From contig NZ_ASVU01000001.1 in the NCBI RefSeq assembly GCF_000407365.1, positions 901,501-965,500 of the forward strand: a stretch of 64,000 bases of DNA. The letters are read 5' to 3'. The notes beneath the pieces were generated by a model. The model saw nothing but the letters and a program-made list of their open reading frames with translations, did not search any database and had not been told where the DNA came from. How positions within the stretch are numbered: the stretch's first letter is position 1; each line of letters opens with the position of its first letter. Positions 42,831 to 52,332 of the stretch are shown here, one piece after another. The translations under genes and the position numbers were made by a program. The stretch is from Enterococcus asini ATCC 700915 (lineage in GTDB: Bacteria > Bacillota > Bacilli > Lactobacillales > Enterococcaceae).

Positions 42831-43517
42831 TTATAAGTAGTATTTTTTCGCAACGGTCAAATCGTCGTTTAATTCATAAACAAGTGGTTGACCAGTTGGG
42901 ATTTCAAGATCCATGATATCATCGTCGGAAATGCCTTCGATGTGTTTTGCTAATGCCCGTAGCGAGTTACCGTGAGCCGCAACCAAGACTGTTTTGTTAT
43001 CCAACAAAGCAGGTGCGATATGGTCTTGCCAGAAAGGCAATGCCCGTTCCAAAGTAACTTTCAAGTTTTCGCCACCAGGGATATCCCGTGGGTCAAGATC
43101 GGCATAACGACGATCTTTAGCTGCAGAACCTTCATCTTCAGGGCTCAAAAGTGGAGGTAGAGTGTCGTAAGAACGACGCCAGATGTGAACTTGTTCATCA
43201 CCGTATTTTTCAGCAGTTTCTTTTTTGTTTAATCCTTGCAACGCACCGTAGTGACGTTCGTTTAAGCGCCAAGATTTAACAGTTGGTACCCATAATTGAT
43301 CGGATTCTTCTAAGATGTAGTTACAAGTTTTGATTGCCCGTTTCAAGACAGAAGTGAAGGCTACATCGAATTCGATGCCGGCTTCTTTGATTTTACGGCC
43401 GCCTGCTTTGGCTTCTTCAACGCCTTCTGGAGCTAGATCAACGTCAACCCAACCAGTAAATTGATTCAATGCGTTCCATTCACTTAAACCGTGACGAGAG
43501 AAAACTAATTTTGGCAT
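42831..43517 (-). CDS. gpmA: 2,3-bisphosphoglycerate-dependent phosphoglycerate mutase
   Basis: GpmA interconverts 3- and 2-phosphoglycerate in glycolysis. The 228-residue protein has the phosphohistidine motif [10 protein letters not shown] (the usual RHGxSxWN), [14 protein letters not shown], and [13 protein letters not shown] with the second catalytic His. Codon use is that of highly expressed genes. AGGAGAG precedes the ATG, with TACAAT as a likely -10 box about 50 bp upstream. Confidence 0.97.
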   Translation of the reverse strand: MPKLVFSRHGLSEWNALNQFTGWVDVDLAPEGVEEAKAGGRKIKEAGIEFDVAFTSVLKRAIKTCNYILEESDQLWVPTVKSWRLNERHYGALQGLNKKETAEKYGDEQVHIWRRSYDTLPPLLSPEDEGSAAKDRRYADLDPRDIPGGENLKVTLERALPFWQDHIAPALLDNKTVLVAAHGNSLRALAKHIEGISDDDIMDLEIPTGQPLVYELNDDLTVAKKYYL

Positions 43518-43616
43518 GAAAAACTCTCCTTTGTGTTTTCAGATTTCTGAAATTTTCAATTTCTCGTTTATTGTACAATGTTTCCCGGGATATTTCCATT
43601 GAAACAGCAAAAAAAT

Positions 43617-43646
43617 GCGACTGGACAAGTGGAAATGTCCAGTCGC
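43617..43646 (-). terminator. Terminator after the recombinase-like gene
   Basis: GCGACTGGACA and TGTCCAGTCGC form an 11-bp perfect stem, followed on the minus strand by ATTTTTTTG. It ends the unit whose stop lies at 43685. Confidence 0.92.
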
Positions 43647-43684
43647 TTTCGGTTTTTGTTAAGTGGGATTCCCCAGTGATCGGT

Positions 43685-44272
43685 TTACTTACTCAAAATC
43701 TTGCCCAGTTCTTCTTCGGGTAAGTTGATGTACTTGTAGCAAGTGCCCACAGAGACGCCGCATTTGGTGGAGATAAACTGAATGGTCTCTTTTTTGTCGA
43801 AGTAAAGCTGACGAATCTTCTTCACCGTTTTTGGATCAATCTTTGGCCGGCCGCCGATTTTGCCTTTTTTGCGAGCGTTGTTCAAGCCGACTAAAGTCCG
43901 TTCCTTGATCAAAACGCTTTCCATTTCTGCCAGGCCTTCCATTAAGTTGAAGTAAATGGCCCCCATAGGTTCTCTGGTGTCGATGTTTTCTGCCAGGCTG
44001 ACTAAGTGGATGTTGCGCTTTTGCAAGAGACTCATTAATTCGGTCAATTGCCGGGTGGAGCGTCCAAGACGGGAAAGGTCCGCTGTGATTAAGACGTCAC
44101 CACTGCGCATTTGGGCCACCACTGTGTCCAATTCAGTAGGGGATAGCTCAGGGGAGAGTGCTTCATAGGTATCAAAGAAAATCTGATCGCAGCCAAAATC
44201 CTGGAGCAAGTCGTGTTGCGTTTGGTAATCGTGGTCCGTAATCGTTGTCCTAACATATCCAATTTTACTCAT
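43685..44272 (-). CDS. Serine-recombinase-like protein without the catalytic serine
   Basis: The 195-residue protein has the layout of small resolvases/invertases: an N-terminal catalytic domain (IGYVRTT... , VLITADLSRLGRSTRQ, GLAEMESVLIKERT) and a C-terminal helix-turn-helix (KKETIQFISTKCGVSVGTCYKYI). In active enzymes the start reads GYxRVST with the nucleophilic Ser. Here it is GYVRTTI, so Thr stands in that place. One of the later conserved arginines is also changed (AEMES for AxAER). It may be a DNA-binding regulator derived from a recombinase. No inverted-repeat crossover site was seen nearby. Confidence 0.85.
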   Translation of the reverse strand: MSKIGYVRTTITDHDYQTQHDLLQDFGCDQIFFDTYEALSPELSPTELDTVVAQMRSGDVLITADLSRLGRSTRQLTELMSLLQKRNIHLVSLAENIDTREPMGAIYFNLMEGLAEMESVLIKERTLVGLNNARKKGKIGGRPKIDPKTVKKIRQLYFDKKETIQFISTKCGVSVGTCYKYINLPEEELGKILSK

Positions 44273-44385
44273 TGCTAATCCTTCCTATTCCAAGTTTGTA
44301 TTCAAGGAAAACTTAGCATAAAAAAAAGCAAAAAGATACCGTATTTTAGAAGAATTTTTATTAAATATGATGATTAATTAAGGAA

Positions 44386-44409
44386 TCTGACAAAATGGCT
44401 ATTGTCAGA
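44386..44409 (-). terminator. Terminator-like hairpin after rpiA
   Basis: TCTGACAA (44386-44393) and TTGTCAGA (44402-44409) form an 8-bp perfect stem with an 8-base loop immediately beyond the rpiA stop. On the minus strand it is followed by TTCCTTAATT, only a weak T-run. Confidence 0.55.
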
Positions 44410-44411
44410 AT

Positions 44412-45104
44412 TTACAGAAACTTCGGGTTTTCAAGGGTTACGACGCCTGAATCGCCACCAACAATAACACGATTGACCATATTTAAAAACAAGCCGTGTT
44501 CGACGACGCCGACCATATTTGTGAGCTCTGTGGCCAATTGTTCGGGTTTTGCAATGGTTCCGAGATGTAAGTCAAGAATCAAGTTGTTGCTATCCGTGCG
44601 TAAAAATTCCCCGTCGTTCGTGGTCCGGAAAGTGGGCTGGTAGCCCCGTTCGGTTAAGATGTGTTTGATTTGTTGGCTACCATAAGGGATGACTTCCACG
44701 GGTAGGGGGAAAGCACCCAGTGTGGGAACCATTTTTGATTGATCCACAATCCAAATGACTTCTTTGGAATAGGTTGCGACGATTTTTTCAAAGAGTAAGG
44801 CTGCACCGCCACCTTTGATTCCTTGGAAATTTTCATCGATTTCGTCGGCGCCATCAATGGTCAAATCCACGTAAGGCACGGCATCCACGGAGCGCAACGG
44901 GATACCTAGTTCAAGAGCTTGGGTTTCTGTAGCTTTAGAAGTCGTTACCCCTGTGATTTTTAAGCCTTCTTCTTTTACTCTGCGGCCGACTTCTTCTACC
45001 ATATAATAGGCTGTCGAACCAGTTCCTAAACCGACAATCATATCGTCTTGCACATACTTGGCGGCTTCAATGCCGACCATTTGCTTGAAATTCATAGTTG
45101 TCAC
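44412..45104 (-). CDS. rpiA: Ribose-5-phosphate isomerase A
   Basis: RpiA interconverts ribose-5-phosphate and ribulose-5-phosphate, linking nucleoside sugar to the pentose phosphate pathway. The 230-residue protein has [44 protein letters not shown], and the C-terminal [15 protein letters not shown]. Its leader contains a perfect 8-bp inverted repeat, TTTCCTAG/CTAGGAAA (45124-45131, 45138-45145). GAGGTGA precedes the ATG. Confidence 0.97.
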   Translation of the reverse strand: MTTMNFKQMVGIEAAKYVQDDMIVGLGTGSTAYYMVEEVGRRVKEEGLKITGVTTSKATETQALELGIPLRSVDAVPYVDLTIDGADEIDENFQGIKGGGAALLFEKIVATYSKEVIWIVDQSKMVPTLGAFPLPVEVIPYGSQQIKHILTERGYQPTFRTTNDGEFLRTDSNNLILDLHLGTIAKPEQLATELTNMVGVVEHGLFLNMVNRVIVGGDSGVVTLENPKFL

Positions 45105-45454
45105 CTCGTCATTTTCTCGCTCGTTTCCTAGGAAGTGCTAGGAAAGGACGGCTTTATTGTAAAGGGTTTTGAGCAGAATTGGTAGCCTTTCTCACTTTAT
45201 AGTAGAGATAACTGTAACCAAGGACTTGTTCTCGGAAAATCATGAAAACTTATTTTCAAGTGCTTGACAGAGATTTTTACCTATGCTATTCTATCAAAGG
45301 TGCTTTGTGTACAGGTCTCAAAGTGAGACGTGCTGACTGTCAGAATGAGCACAATCTGATAAGCGTGCAGCAATGCATTATTTTTTATCGCCAAAAAGGA
45401 ACCACCTGGATGTGTGGAACTAGAAAGCGAATCAAGGAAGGAGGAAATCAGGGT
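45105..45454 (+). other. str operon promoter region and leader
   Basis: No protein gene is supported in these 350 bases, which lie between the divergent rpiA and rpsL. The first 60 bases hold the rpiA leader repeat. TTGACA/TATTCT at 45264-45292 is the str promoter, leaving a leader of about 155 nt before rpsL. A frame fused to rpsL from 45242 exists but starts upstream of this promoter. Confidence 0.75.
45264..45292 (+). promoter_or_regulatory. Promoter of the str operon
   Basis: TTGACA (45264-45269) and TATTCT (45287-45292) have a 17-bp spacer. Transcription would start near 45299 and give a 155-nt leader before rpsL. Confidence 0.75.
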
Positions 45455-45868
45455 ATGCCTACAATTAACCAATTAGTACGGAAGCCTCGTAAATCCAAGG
45501 TTGAAAAATCAAATTCACCTGCATTGAACAAAGGATATAACAGTTTCAAGAAGACTCAAACGAATGTGAACTCACCACAAAAACGTGGGGTTGCGACTCG
45601 TGTGGGGACTATGACACCGAAGAAACCGAACTCAGCATTGCGTAAATTTGCCCGTGTTCGTTTGTCTAACTTGATCGAAGTAACAGCTTATATTCCAGGT
45701 ATCGGTCACAACTTGCAAGAACACAGTGTGGTCTTGTTACGCGGGGGCCGTGTAAAAGACTTACCAGGGGTACGTTACCATATCGTTCGTGGCGCTTTGG
45801 ATACAGCTGGTGTTACAGATCGTAAACAATCTCGGTCTAAATACGGTACCAAACGTCCTAAAGCCTAA
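45455..45868 (+). CDS. rpsL: 30S ribosomal protein S12
   Basis: S12 sits at the decoding centre of the small subunit. The 137-residue protein has the universal [19 protein letters not shown] and [21 protein letters not shown]. The lysines where streptomycin resistance mutations occur are in the wild-type state (TPKKPNS, RVKDLPG). The start is the ATG at 45455 after AAGGAGGAA; an in-frame extension to 45242 is not plausible because it would begin before the promoter. Confidence 0.98.
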   Translation: MPTINQLVRKPRKSKVEKSNSPALNKGYNSFKKTQTNVNSPQKRGVATRVGTMTPKKPNSALRKFARVRLSNLIEVTAYIPGIGHNLQEHSVVLLRGGRVKDLPGVRYHIVRGALDTAGVTDRKQSRSKYGTKRPKA

Positions 45869-45918
45869 GCACATATTCAAACTAACACTATCAAATTATC
45901 GTAAAGGAGGAGTTACGG

Positions 45919-46389
45919 ATGCCTCGTAAAGGTCCTGTTGCAAAACGTGATGTTTTACCAGATCCTATTTATAACTCAAAATTAGTGACTCGCTTAATCA
46001 ACCGTGTCATGGTTGATGGAAAACGCGGGATCGCATCAAGCATTATCTATGATGCTTTTGAAACTATCAAGGAATCTACTGGAAACGATCCATTGGAAGT
46101 TTTCGAACAAGCCATGAAAAACGTTATGCCAGTCTTGGAAGTTAAAGCTCGTCGTGTCGGCGGTTCTAACTACCAAGTGCCAGTTGAAGTACGCCCTGAA
46201 CGTCGTGCGACTTTAGGTCTTCGCTGGATCGTGAACTACGCTCGTCTGCGTGGGGAACACACAATGGAAGAACGCTTAGCTAAAGAAATCATGGATGCTG
46301 CTAACAACACTGGTGCTTCTGTGAAAAAACGCGAAGATACACACAAAATGGCGGAAGCCAATCGTGCATTCGCACATTATCGCTGGTAA
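45919..46389 (+). CDS. rpsG: 30S ribosomal protein S7
   Basis: S7 binds the 3' domain of 16S rRNA and nucleates head assembly. The 156-residue protein starts [30 protein letters not shown] and carries [19 protein letters not shown]. It is second in the str operon, 50 bp after rpsL, with AAAGGAGGAG before the ATG. Confidence 0.98.
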   Translation: MPRKGPVAKRDVLPDPIYNSKLVTRLINRVMVDGKRGIASSIIYDAFETIKESTGNDPLEVFEQAMKNVMPVLEVKARRVGGSNYQVPVEVRPERRATLGLRWIVNYARLRGEHTMEERLAKEIMDAANNTGASVKKREDTHKMAEANRAFAHYRW

Positions 46390-46391
46390 GA

Positions 46392-46425
46392 TTTCTAAGT
46401 GGCGACTCACCTCGCCCTTTAGAAA
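46392..46425 (+). repeat. Hairpin between rpsG and fusA
   Basis: TTTCTAA/TTAGAAA and GGCG/CGCC pair around a short loop directly after the rpsG stop. There is no T-run, so it may be an RNA processing or regulatory structure in the str transcript. Confidence 0.5.
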
Positions 46426-46474
46426 CTTTGCTTTAAGCGTTTAGTCCCATATCTAGAGAGGAGTACAACGTAGT

Positions 46475-48562
46475 ATGGCTAGAGAATTTTCACTAGAAAA
46501 AACTCGTAATATCGGTATTATGGCCCACGTGGATGCTGGTAAAACTACCACCACTGAACGGATCTTATACTATACCGGTAAAATCCATAAAATCGGTGAA
46601 ACCCACGAAGGTGCTTCACAGATGGACTGGATGGAACAAGAACAAGAACGTGGGATTACCATTACTTCCGCTGCGACAACTGCACAGTGGAAAGGGTATC
46701 GCGTAAATATCATCGACACCCCAGGACACGTGGACTTCACTATTGAAGTACAACGTTCATTGCGGGTACTAGATGGTGCGGTTACCGTTTTGGACTCTCA
46801 ATCAGGGGTTGAACCTCAAACCGAAACCGTTTGGCGTCAAGCTACAGAATACCGGGTACCTCGTATCGTATTCTGTAACAAAATGGACAAAATCGGTGCG
46901 GACTTCTTGTATTCTGTTTCTACCTTGCACGATCGTCTAGGAGCAAATGCTCACCCAATCCAATTACCAATTGGTGCGGAAGATGATTTCACAGGGATCA
47001 TTGACCTCGTTACCATGAAAGCCGAAATCTACACTAACGACTTAGGTACCGAAATCAAAGAAGAAGAAATTCCTGAAGATTACAAAGAGTTAGCGCAAGA
47101 ATGGCGCGATAAATTGGTGGAGGCAGTAGCTGAAACTGATGAAGACTTGATGATGAAATATCTAGAAGGTGAAGAAATCACCGAAGCAGAATTGAAAGAC
47201 GGGATTCGTAAAGCAACCATCAGCGTTGACTTCTTCCCAGTTTTAGCTGGTTCTGCCTTCAAGAACAAAGGGGTTCAATTGATGTTGGATGCCGTTCTTG
47301 ATTACTTGCCTTCTCCATTAGATATCGAAGCAATCAAAGGGATCGATTCTAAGACTGACGAAGAAGTAACTCGTCCAGCCGACGACGAAGCGCCATTTGC
47401 ATCATTGGCCTTCAAAGTTATGACTGACCCATTTGTTGGTCGTCTAACCTTCTTCCGTGTCTACTCTGGTGTCTTGGAAAGTGGTTCATACGTATTGAAC
47501 GCTTCTAAAGACAAAAAAGAACGGATCGGTCGTATCCTACAAATGCACGCGAACAGCCGTACTGAAATCGACAAAGTTTACTCTGGCGATATCGCTGCTG
47601 CCGTTGGTTTGAAAGACACCACAACTGGTGATACTTTATGTGCAGTAGATTCTCCAGTAATCTTGGAATCTATCGAGTTCCCTGAACCGGTTATCCAAGT
47701 TGCCGTTGAACCTAAATCAAAAGCAGACCAAGACAAGATGGGGGTTGCTTTGCAAAAACTTGCAGAAGAAGATCCTTCATTCCGAGTGGAAACCAACGTG
47801 GAAACTGGCGAAACAGTTATCTCCGGTATGGGTGAATTGCATTTGGACGTCTTAGTTGACCGGATGCGTCGTGAATTCAAAGTTGAAGCAAACGTTGGTG
47901 CGCCTCAAGTATCTTACCGGGAAACATTCCGTGCCCCTGTTACCCAAGCTGAAGGGAAATTCGTCCGTCAGTCCGGTGGTAAAGGTCAATACGGTCACGT
48001 TTGGGTTGAATTTACACCAAACGAAGAAGGTAAAGGTTTCGAATTCGAAAACGCAATCGTCGGTGGTGTGGTTCCTCGTGAATACATCCCAGCCGTTGAA
48101 AAAGGTCTAGCTGAATCCATGCAAAATGGTGTCTTGGCTGGCTATCCATTGGTTGATATCAAAGCAAAACTCTATGATGGGTCTTACCACGATGTCGATT
48201 CCAATGAAACTGCCTTCCGGGTAGCCGCTTCCATGGCATTGAAAGCTGCTGCGAAGAAAGCTAATCCAGTAATCTTGGAACCAATGATGAAAGTTACCAT
48301 CACTGTTCCTGAAGACTACTTAGGGGATATTATGGGCCACGTTACTGCTCGTCGCGGGCGCGTCGAAGGTATGGAAGCTCACGGTAACTCTCAAATCGTT
48401 AATGCGATCGTACCATTGGCTGAAATGTTCGGTTACGCAACAACCTTGCGTTCTGCAACACAAGGTCGCGGTACCTTCATGATGGTCTTTGACCACTACG
48501 AAGATGTACCGAAATCTATCCAAGAAGAAATCATTAAGAAAAACGGCGGCAAAGCTGAATAA
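46475..48562 (+). CDS. fusA: Elongation factor G
   Basis: EF-G drives translocation on the ribosome. The 695 residues carry GTPase motifs [15 protein letters not shown] (G1), [10 protein letters not shown] (G2), DTPGHVDF (G3) and NKMDKIGAD (G4), followed by the usual domains II-V to [19 protein letters not shown]. All motifs are intact. It lies in the str operon between rpsG and tuf. Confidence 0.98.
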   Translation: MAREFSLEKTRNIGIMAHVDAGKTTTTERILYYTGKIHKIGETHEGASQMDWMEQEQERGITITSAATTAQWKGYRVNIIDTPGHVDFTIEVQRSLRVLDGAVTVLDSQSGVEPQTETVWRQATEYRVPRIVFCNKMDKIGADFLYSVSTLHDRLGANAHPIQLPIGAEDDFTGIIDLVTMKAEIYTNDLGTEIKEEEIPEDYKELAQEWRDKLVEAVAETDEDLMMKYLEGEEITEAELKDGIRKATISVDFFPVLAGSAFKNKGVQLMLDAVLDYLPSPLDIEAIKGIDSKTDEEVTRPADDEAPFASLAFKVMTDPFVGRLTFFRVYSGVLESGSYVLNASKDKKERIGRILQMHANSRTEIDKVYSGDIAAAVGLKDTTTGDTLCAVDSPVILESIEFPEPVIQVAVEPKSKADQDKMGVALQKLAEEDPSFRVETNVETGETVISGMGELHLDVLVDRMRREFKVEANVGAPQVSYRETFRAPVTQAEGKFVRQSGGKGQYGHVWVEFTPNEEGKGFEFENAIVGGVVPREYIPAVEKGLAESMQNGVLAGYPLVDIKAKLYDGSYHDVDSNETAFRVAASMALKAAAKKANPVILEPMMKVTITVPEDYLGDIMGHVTARRGRVEGMEAHGNSQIVNAIVPLAEMFGYATTLRSATQGRGTFMMVFDHYEDVPKSIQEEIIKKNGGKAE

Positions 48563-48597
48563 TCTTTAGAGTTTCTTTGGATACTCCCAGCAGATTT

Positions 48598-48620
48598 CAG
48601 GAAAAACTAGCTTTTTCCTG
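48598..48620 (+). terminator. Hairpin between fusA and tuf (weak terminator or attenuator)
   Basis: CAGGAAAAA and TTTTTCCTG pair around a five-base loop. No long T-run follows, so transcription probably continues in part into tuf. An AT-rich stretch with TAAAAT (48630-48635) behind it could serve as a weak -10 for a separate tuf transcript. Confidence 0.5.
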
Positions 48621-48714
48621 GGATTTGTGTAAAATAATTATCGATGATAAGGGCAGAAGATTTTCTTCTACCTATCAAAAACAAAAAACTTAACTTTAGG
48701 AGGAACATTCTAAA

Positions 48715-49902
48715 ATGGCAAAAGAAAAATACGACCGTTCCAAACCACACGTAAACATTGGTACTATTGGACACGTTGACCATGGTAAAACAACTTTGAC
48801 TGCTGCAATCACTACAGTTTTGGCTAAAAAAGGTTTGGCTCAAGCATCTGCTTACGACCAAATCGATGGTGCTCCTGAAGAACGCGAACGTGGGATCACA
48901 ATCTCTACAGCTCACGTTGAATACGAAACTGACACTCGTCACTACGCTCACGTGGACTGCCCAGGACACGCGGACTACGTTAAAAACATGATCACTGGTG
49001 CTGCTCAAATGGACGGCGCGATCTTGGTAGTATCTGCTGCTGATGGTCCTATGCCTCAAACTCGTGAACACATCCTATTGTCTCGTAACGTTGGCGTTCC
49101 TTACATCGTTGTATTCTTGAACAAAATGGACATGGTTGACGACGAAGAATTGTTGGAATTGGTTGAAATGGAAGTTCGCGACCTATTGACCGAATACGGC
49201 TTCCCAGGCGATGACACTCCAGTTGTTGCTGGTTCTGCTTTGAAAGCTTTGGAAGGCGACCCTGTCTACGAAGAAAAAATCATGGAATTGATGGCTGCAG
49301 TTGACGAATACATCCCAACTCCAGTTCGTGATACTGACAAACCATTCATGATGCCAGTGGAAGATGTATTCTCTATCACAGGCCGTGGTACTGTTGCAAC
49401 TGGTCGTGTTGAACGTGGACAAGTCCGCGTCGGCGATGAAGTTGAAATCGTAGGTATCGCTGAAGAAACTGCGAAAACTACTGTAACTGGTGTTGAAATG
49501 TTCCGTAAATTGTTGGACTACGCTGAAGCTGGGGACAACATTGGTGCATTGCTTCGTGGGGTTGCTCGTGAAGACATCCAACGTGGACAAGTATTGGCTA
49601 AACCAGGTTCAATCACTCCACATACAAAATTCTCTGCTGAAGTTTACGTTTTGACGAAAGAAGAAGGCGGACGCCACACTCCTTTCTTCACTAACTACCG
49701 TCCTCAGTTCTACTTCCGTACAACTGACGTTACCGGTGTTGTTGAATTGCCAGAAGGTACTGAAATGGTAATGCCTGGCGATAACGTTACAATGACAGTT
49801 GAATTGATCCACCCAATCGCTATCGAAGACGGAACTCGTTTCTCTATTCGTGAAGGCGGCCGGACTGTTGGTTCAGGCGTTGTAACTTCTATCCAAGCGT
49901 AA
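48715..49902 (+). CDS. tuf: Elongation factor Tu
   Basis: EF-Tu delivers aminoacyl-tRNA to the ribosome. The 395 residues show [15 protein letters not shown] (G1), [12 protein letters not shown] (G2), [12 protein letters not shown] (G3) and NKMDMVDD (G4), and the three standard domains. Codon use is strongly biased, as expected for one of the most expressed genes. AGGAGGAAC precedes the ATG and a strong terminator follows. Confidence 0.99.
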   Translation: MAKEKYDRSKPHVNIGTIGHVDHGKTTLTAAITTVLAKKGLAQASAYDQIDGAPEERERGITISTAHVEYETDTRHYAHVDCPGHADYVKNMITGAAQMDGAILVVSAADGPMPQTREHILLSRNVGVPYIVVFLNKMDMVDDEELLELVEMEVRDLLTEYGFPGDDTPVVAGSALKALEGDPVYEEKIMELMAAVDEYIPTPVRDTDKPFMMPVEDVFSITGRGTVATGRVERGQVRVGDEVEIVGIAEETAKTTVTGVEMFRKLLDYAEAGDNIGALLRGVAREDIQRGQVLAKPGSITPHTKFSAEVYVLTKEEGGRHTPFFTNYRPQFYFRTTDVTGVVELPEGTEMVMPGDNVTMTVELIHPIAIEDGTRFSIREGGRTVGSGVVTSIQA

Positions 49903-49921
49903 GCAAAGGTTAGACAAATTT

Positions 49922-49953
49922 AAAAGCAGTCGCATTTTGCGACTGCTTTTTTT
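49922..49953 (+). terminator. Terminator of the str operon / tuf
   Basis: AAAAGCAGTCGC and GCGACTGCTTTT form a 12-bp stem with a 5-base loop and a T7 tail. It lies 19 bp after the tuf stop. Confidence 0.95.
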
Positions 49954-49960
49954 GTACGCA

Positions 49961-50007
49961 AATAAACCGGAATGAACACTTCTTTTATTGGTTCATTCCG
50001 GTTTATT
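49961..50007 (-). terminator. 17-bp stem after the nitroreductase gene
   Basis: AATAAACCGGAATGAAC and its exact complement are separated by 13 bases. It lies between the tuf terminator and the stop of the minus-strand nitroreductase gene and probably ends that transcript, though the T-run is short. Confidence 0.7.
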
Positions 50008-50031
50008 TAGCTCCTGTTCAAGGGGGAAGGG

Positions 50032-50757
50032 TTATTTCAGTAGGCCTTGTTTCTTTAGGAAAGCATCGATTTTACCTGTGGGTTCAGCGCTGTATACGTC
50101 TAAAAACTTCTGGGTCCAATCTTTGGTTTCCCGTTTTTCACCGAATTTCTTCATGGTGATATCGTAGTCTTCAATTAAAGAATAGTCGTAGTCTTGATAC
50201 GTGTCGAAGTGTACCACGGCCTTTTCTGGCAGGCGGGGTTTCACTTCCATGTCCACAGCAGGCTTCCCAATCGAAAGGCCAGCCACGGGAAACACGTAAT
50301 CTGGCAAGTGTAAGAGTTCGGCTACGGCATCGATTTCATTGCGAATCCCGCCAACTACGACGCTACCTAAGCCCAGTGCACTAGTAGCAACCACGGCGTT
50401 TTCCAAAGCCAGGGCGCAATCGGCAGTAGCGACTAATAAGGGATCCACGCTATCGCCCACATGATAGTCCGCTTGGTGCTGAACAGCGACTTTTTGCGTG
50501 CGTTTTAAGTCCGCTAAAAAGACTAAGAACACTGAGCTTTTGCGGATATGAGGATTGCGGGGGCTTAGGGCTACGAGCTTTTCCCGGATTGAAGGGTCTT
50601 TGACCACGATAATGCTATAAAGTTGGCCATTCATCCAGCTAGGGGCTTGGCGAGCACTGTTTAGTATGTTTTGTAATTCTTCTGGAGATAATTCATAAGA
50701 CTCATCGAACTGGCGATAGGTCCGGTGGTTTTGGAGTAGGTTCAAGGTATCTGTCAT
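50032..50757 (-). CDS. Nitroreductase-family NAD(P)H oxidoreductase (NfsA/Frp-like)
   Basis: The 241-residue protein belongs to the larger flavin (FMN) nitroreductases: HRTYRQFDESYELSPEELQNIL at the start, ARQAPSWMNGQLYSIIVVKD, ALENAVVATSALGLGSVVVGGIRN in the middle, and a C-terminal KKFGEKRETKDWTQKFLDVY. The physiological substrate is unknown. It overlaps the MocR-type gene by 4 bp, and the two form a minus-strand pair next to vitamin B6 genes, so a flavin or B6-related redox role is possible. Confidence 0.92.
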   Translation of the reverse strand: MTDTLNLLQNHRTYRQFDESYELSPEELQNILNSARQAPSWMNGQLYSIIVVKDPSIREKLVALSPRNPHIRKSSVFLVFLADLKRTQKVAVQHQADYHVGDSVDPLLVATADCALALENAVVATSALGLGSVVVGGIRNEIDAVAELLHLPDYVFPVAGLSIGKPAVDMEVKPRLPEKAVVHFDTYQDYDYSLIEDYDITMKKFGEKRETKDWTQKFLDVYSAEPTGKIDAFLKKQGLLK

Positions 50758-52187
50758 CTTTTTGCGCTCCTTAATTTTAGTTGTTCGCTAATCACTGTAA
50801 ACCGTCTCTGAAAATCCGGCAAGTCGGCGGTTTCCAGGCGGGTGTAGTTTAAGCGAAAGGAATTGGTTTCTTTACTAAAGAGAAAAGCCGGGGCGACTAA
50901 AAGACCCGCCTCCAGAAAAAGTTGCCAATCTTTCCTCTGTAAAGGTTCGTGGCGCCAAGTTAGCCAAGTGTAGAGGCCACCTTTAATGGAACGTATTTGC
51001 CAGTCTTCTGCAAAAGGTGCAACATTTCTTTGGAAAGCTTGGGCCCGGGTTTCCAAAGTAGTCATCAAAGAGTGATGATTGAGTGGGTATTCTGGAGATT
51101 GAAGGGCACTGGTAGCCAAGAGCTGTGGGAAAATCGTGGTTTCGGCTTCCAGGCGTTGTTTGGCATGGGCCAGGCTAGCAATTAAAGGCACAGGACCAAA
51201 AAGCCAGCCGATTTTAATGGAGGTCCCGAAGAGTTTCGACAAGGAACCCAAATAAATCACTAATTCCGGTGCCAGTGCTTTGAGTTTGGGCAAAGGAGTA
51301 GCAAAGTCCAACTCCCCAAAGACATCGTCCTCGATAATTGGCAAGGAATACTTGCGACAGAGCTCGACGACAGCTTTGCGCCGGGTCAGACTCATCACGC
51401 GCCCGGTTGGATTTTGAAAAGTCGGATTCAAATACAAAAAGCGAATCTTCTTACTAAGGATACTGCGCTCCAACGCGTCAGGGAGAATCCCTTCTTCGTC
51501 ACAGGCGATACCCACCAAGGGGATTCCCAAGGACTGAAATAAGGGCAGTGCAAAAAGAAAAGAAGGTTCTTCCGTCGCCACGGCTTCAGTAGGCGCCAGC
51601 AAGGTTTGCAAGATCAAGGAAATTCCTTGGGAGGAACCAGAGGTGATTAACAGATCCTGATTGTGAGACGCTAAAGAAAACGTCTGGGTCAAACTGTGGA
51701 GAATGGCTTCTTTTAAAGGCTCGTAGCCTGTTGCAGTCACTTGTTGTTCGGCGGCTAAAATCTTTTCCCAACGCATGGCGGGAAAGGCAAAGTCGGGAAT
51801 CAAGCTAGCCGGTAATTCCCCCGTATAGAGATCCAAAACATCCGGGCGCGCCTTGGCGGTATTGAGCTCGGTTAAATACGGGTCCGGGGTGAAGGGGGCT
51901 CGTTGGAGTAATGCTTGCCATTGGTAATGGGGTGTTTGGCGACTGCCCCAGGGGCCTTGGGAGATTTCCGTGCCACTGCCTTGGCGCCGGGTAATCCAAC
52001 CTAGGCTCGCTAACTCTTCTAATGCATGATTTACCGTGGAACGGTTGACTTGATAAGCTGTCGCCAACTGCCGTTCCGGAGGGAGTTTGTCTCCGGGTTG
52101 CAAGCGGCCGTTTTGGATGTCCTCGATGACTTGTTTGATAATCTGTTGGAATAAAGGGGCTTTACTATTGCGATCCAAAGGTTTCAA
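50754..52187 (-). CDS. MocR-type regulator (GntR HTH fused to aminotransferase domain)
   Basis: The 477-residue protein joins an N-terminal GntR winged helix (residues about 10-75, QVIEDIQNGRLQPGDKLPPERQLATAYQVNRSTVNHALEEL) to a fold-type I aminotransferase domain that binds pyridoxal phosphate (YLNPTFQNPTGRVMSL, IIEDDVFGELDF, SLSKLFG with the PLP lysine). PdxR-type members sense PLP and control B6 genes. Its divergent neighbour is a pyridoxine kinase with a transporter, which fits this job well. Confidence 0.93.
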   Translation of the reverse strand: MKPLDRNSKAPLFQQIIKQVIEDIQNGRLQPGDKLPPERQLATAYQVNRSTVNHALEELASLGWITRRQGSGTEISQGPWGSRQTPHYQWQALLQRAPFTPDPYLTELNTAKARPDVLDLYTGELPASLIPDFAFPAMRWEKILAAEQQVTATGYEPLKEAILHSLTQTFSLASHNQDLLITSGSSQGISLILQTLLAPTEAVATEEPSFLFALPLFQSLGIPLVGIACDEEGILPDALERSILSKKIRFLYLNPTFQNPTGRVMSLTRRKAVVELCRKYSLPIIEDDVFGELDFATPLPKLKALAPELVIYLGSLSKLFGTSIKIGWLFGPVPLIASLAHAKQRLEAETTIFPQLLATSALQSPEYPLNHHSLMTTLETRAQAFQRNVAPFAEDWQIRSIKGGLYTWLTWRHEPLQRKDWQLFLEAGLLVAPAFLFSKETNSFRLNYTRLETADLPDFQRRFTVISEQLKLRSAKR

Positions 52188-52226
52188 ACCAGAGGCACCA
52201 CCTTTCGTGAAATCGTCAGAAAATTT

Positions 52227-52254
52227 AATTGGTTGGCTCCAAAATAAACCAATT
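52227..52254. promoter_or_regulatory. Operator-like repeat between the MocR gene and pdxK
   Basis: AATTGGTT and AACCAATT form a perfect inverted repeat with a 12-base spacer, and TTGGCT occurs twice. It lies in the divergent promoter region. TATACT at 52283-52288 is a likely -10 box for pdxK without a good -35, as in activator-dependent promoters. Confidence 0.6.
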
Positions 52255-52332
52255 GGCTGTTTTCGTCAAGAGATGGGCGGTCTATACTCTTCTTAACGTA
52301 GAAGTGCCATTGACAAAAAAGGAGTGTGCCAA

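Noticed and set aside
43617-43646. Crossover site for the recombinase-like protein
   Set aside because: The repeat has a T-run on the minus strand directly after the gene and is better explained as its terminator.
45242-45454. N-terminal extension of the rpsL frame by 71 codons
   Set aside because: It begins before the str promoter (TTGACA at 45264), contains many Cys and rare codons, and S12 with its ribosome site starts at 45455.
48607-49071. Open frame on the minus strand across the start of tuf
   Set aside because: Antisense shadow of the tuf codon bias (Ser, Val, Phe repeats). No start signals.
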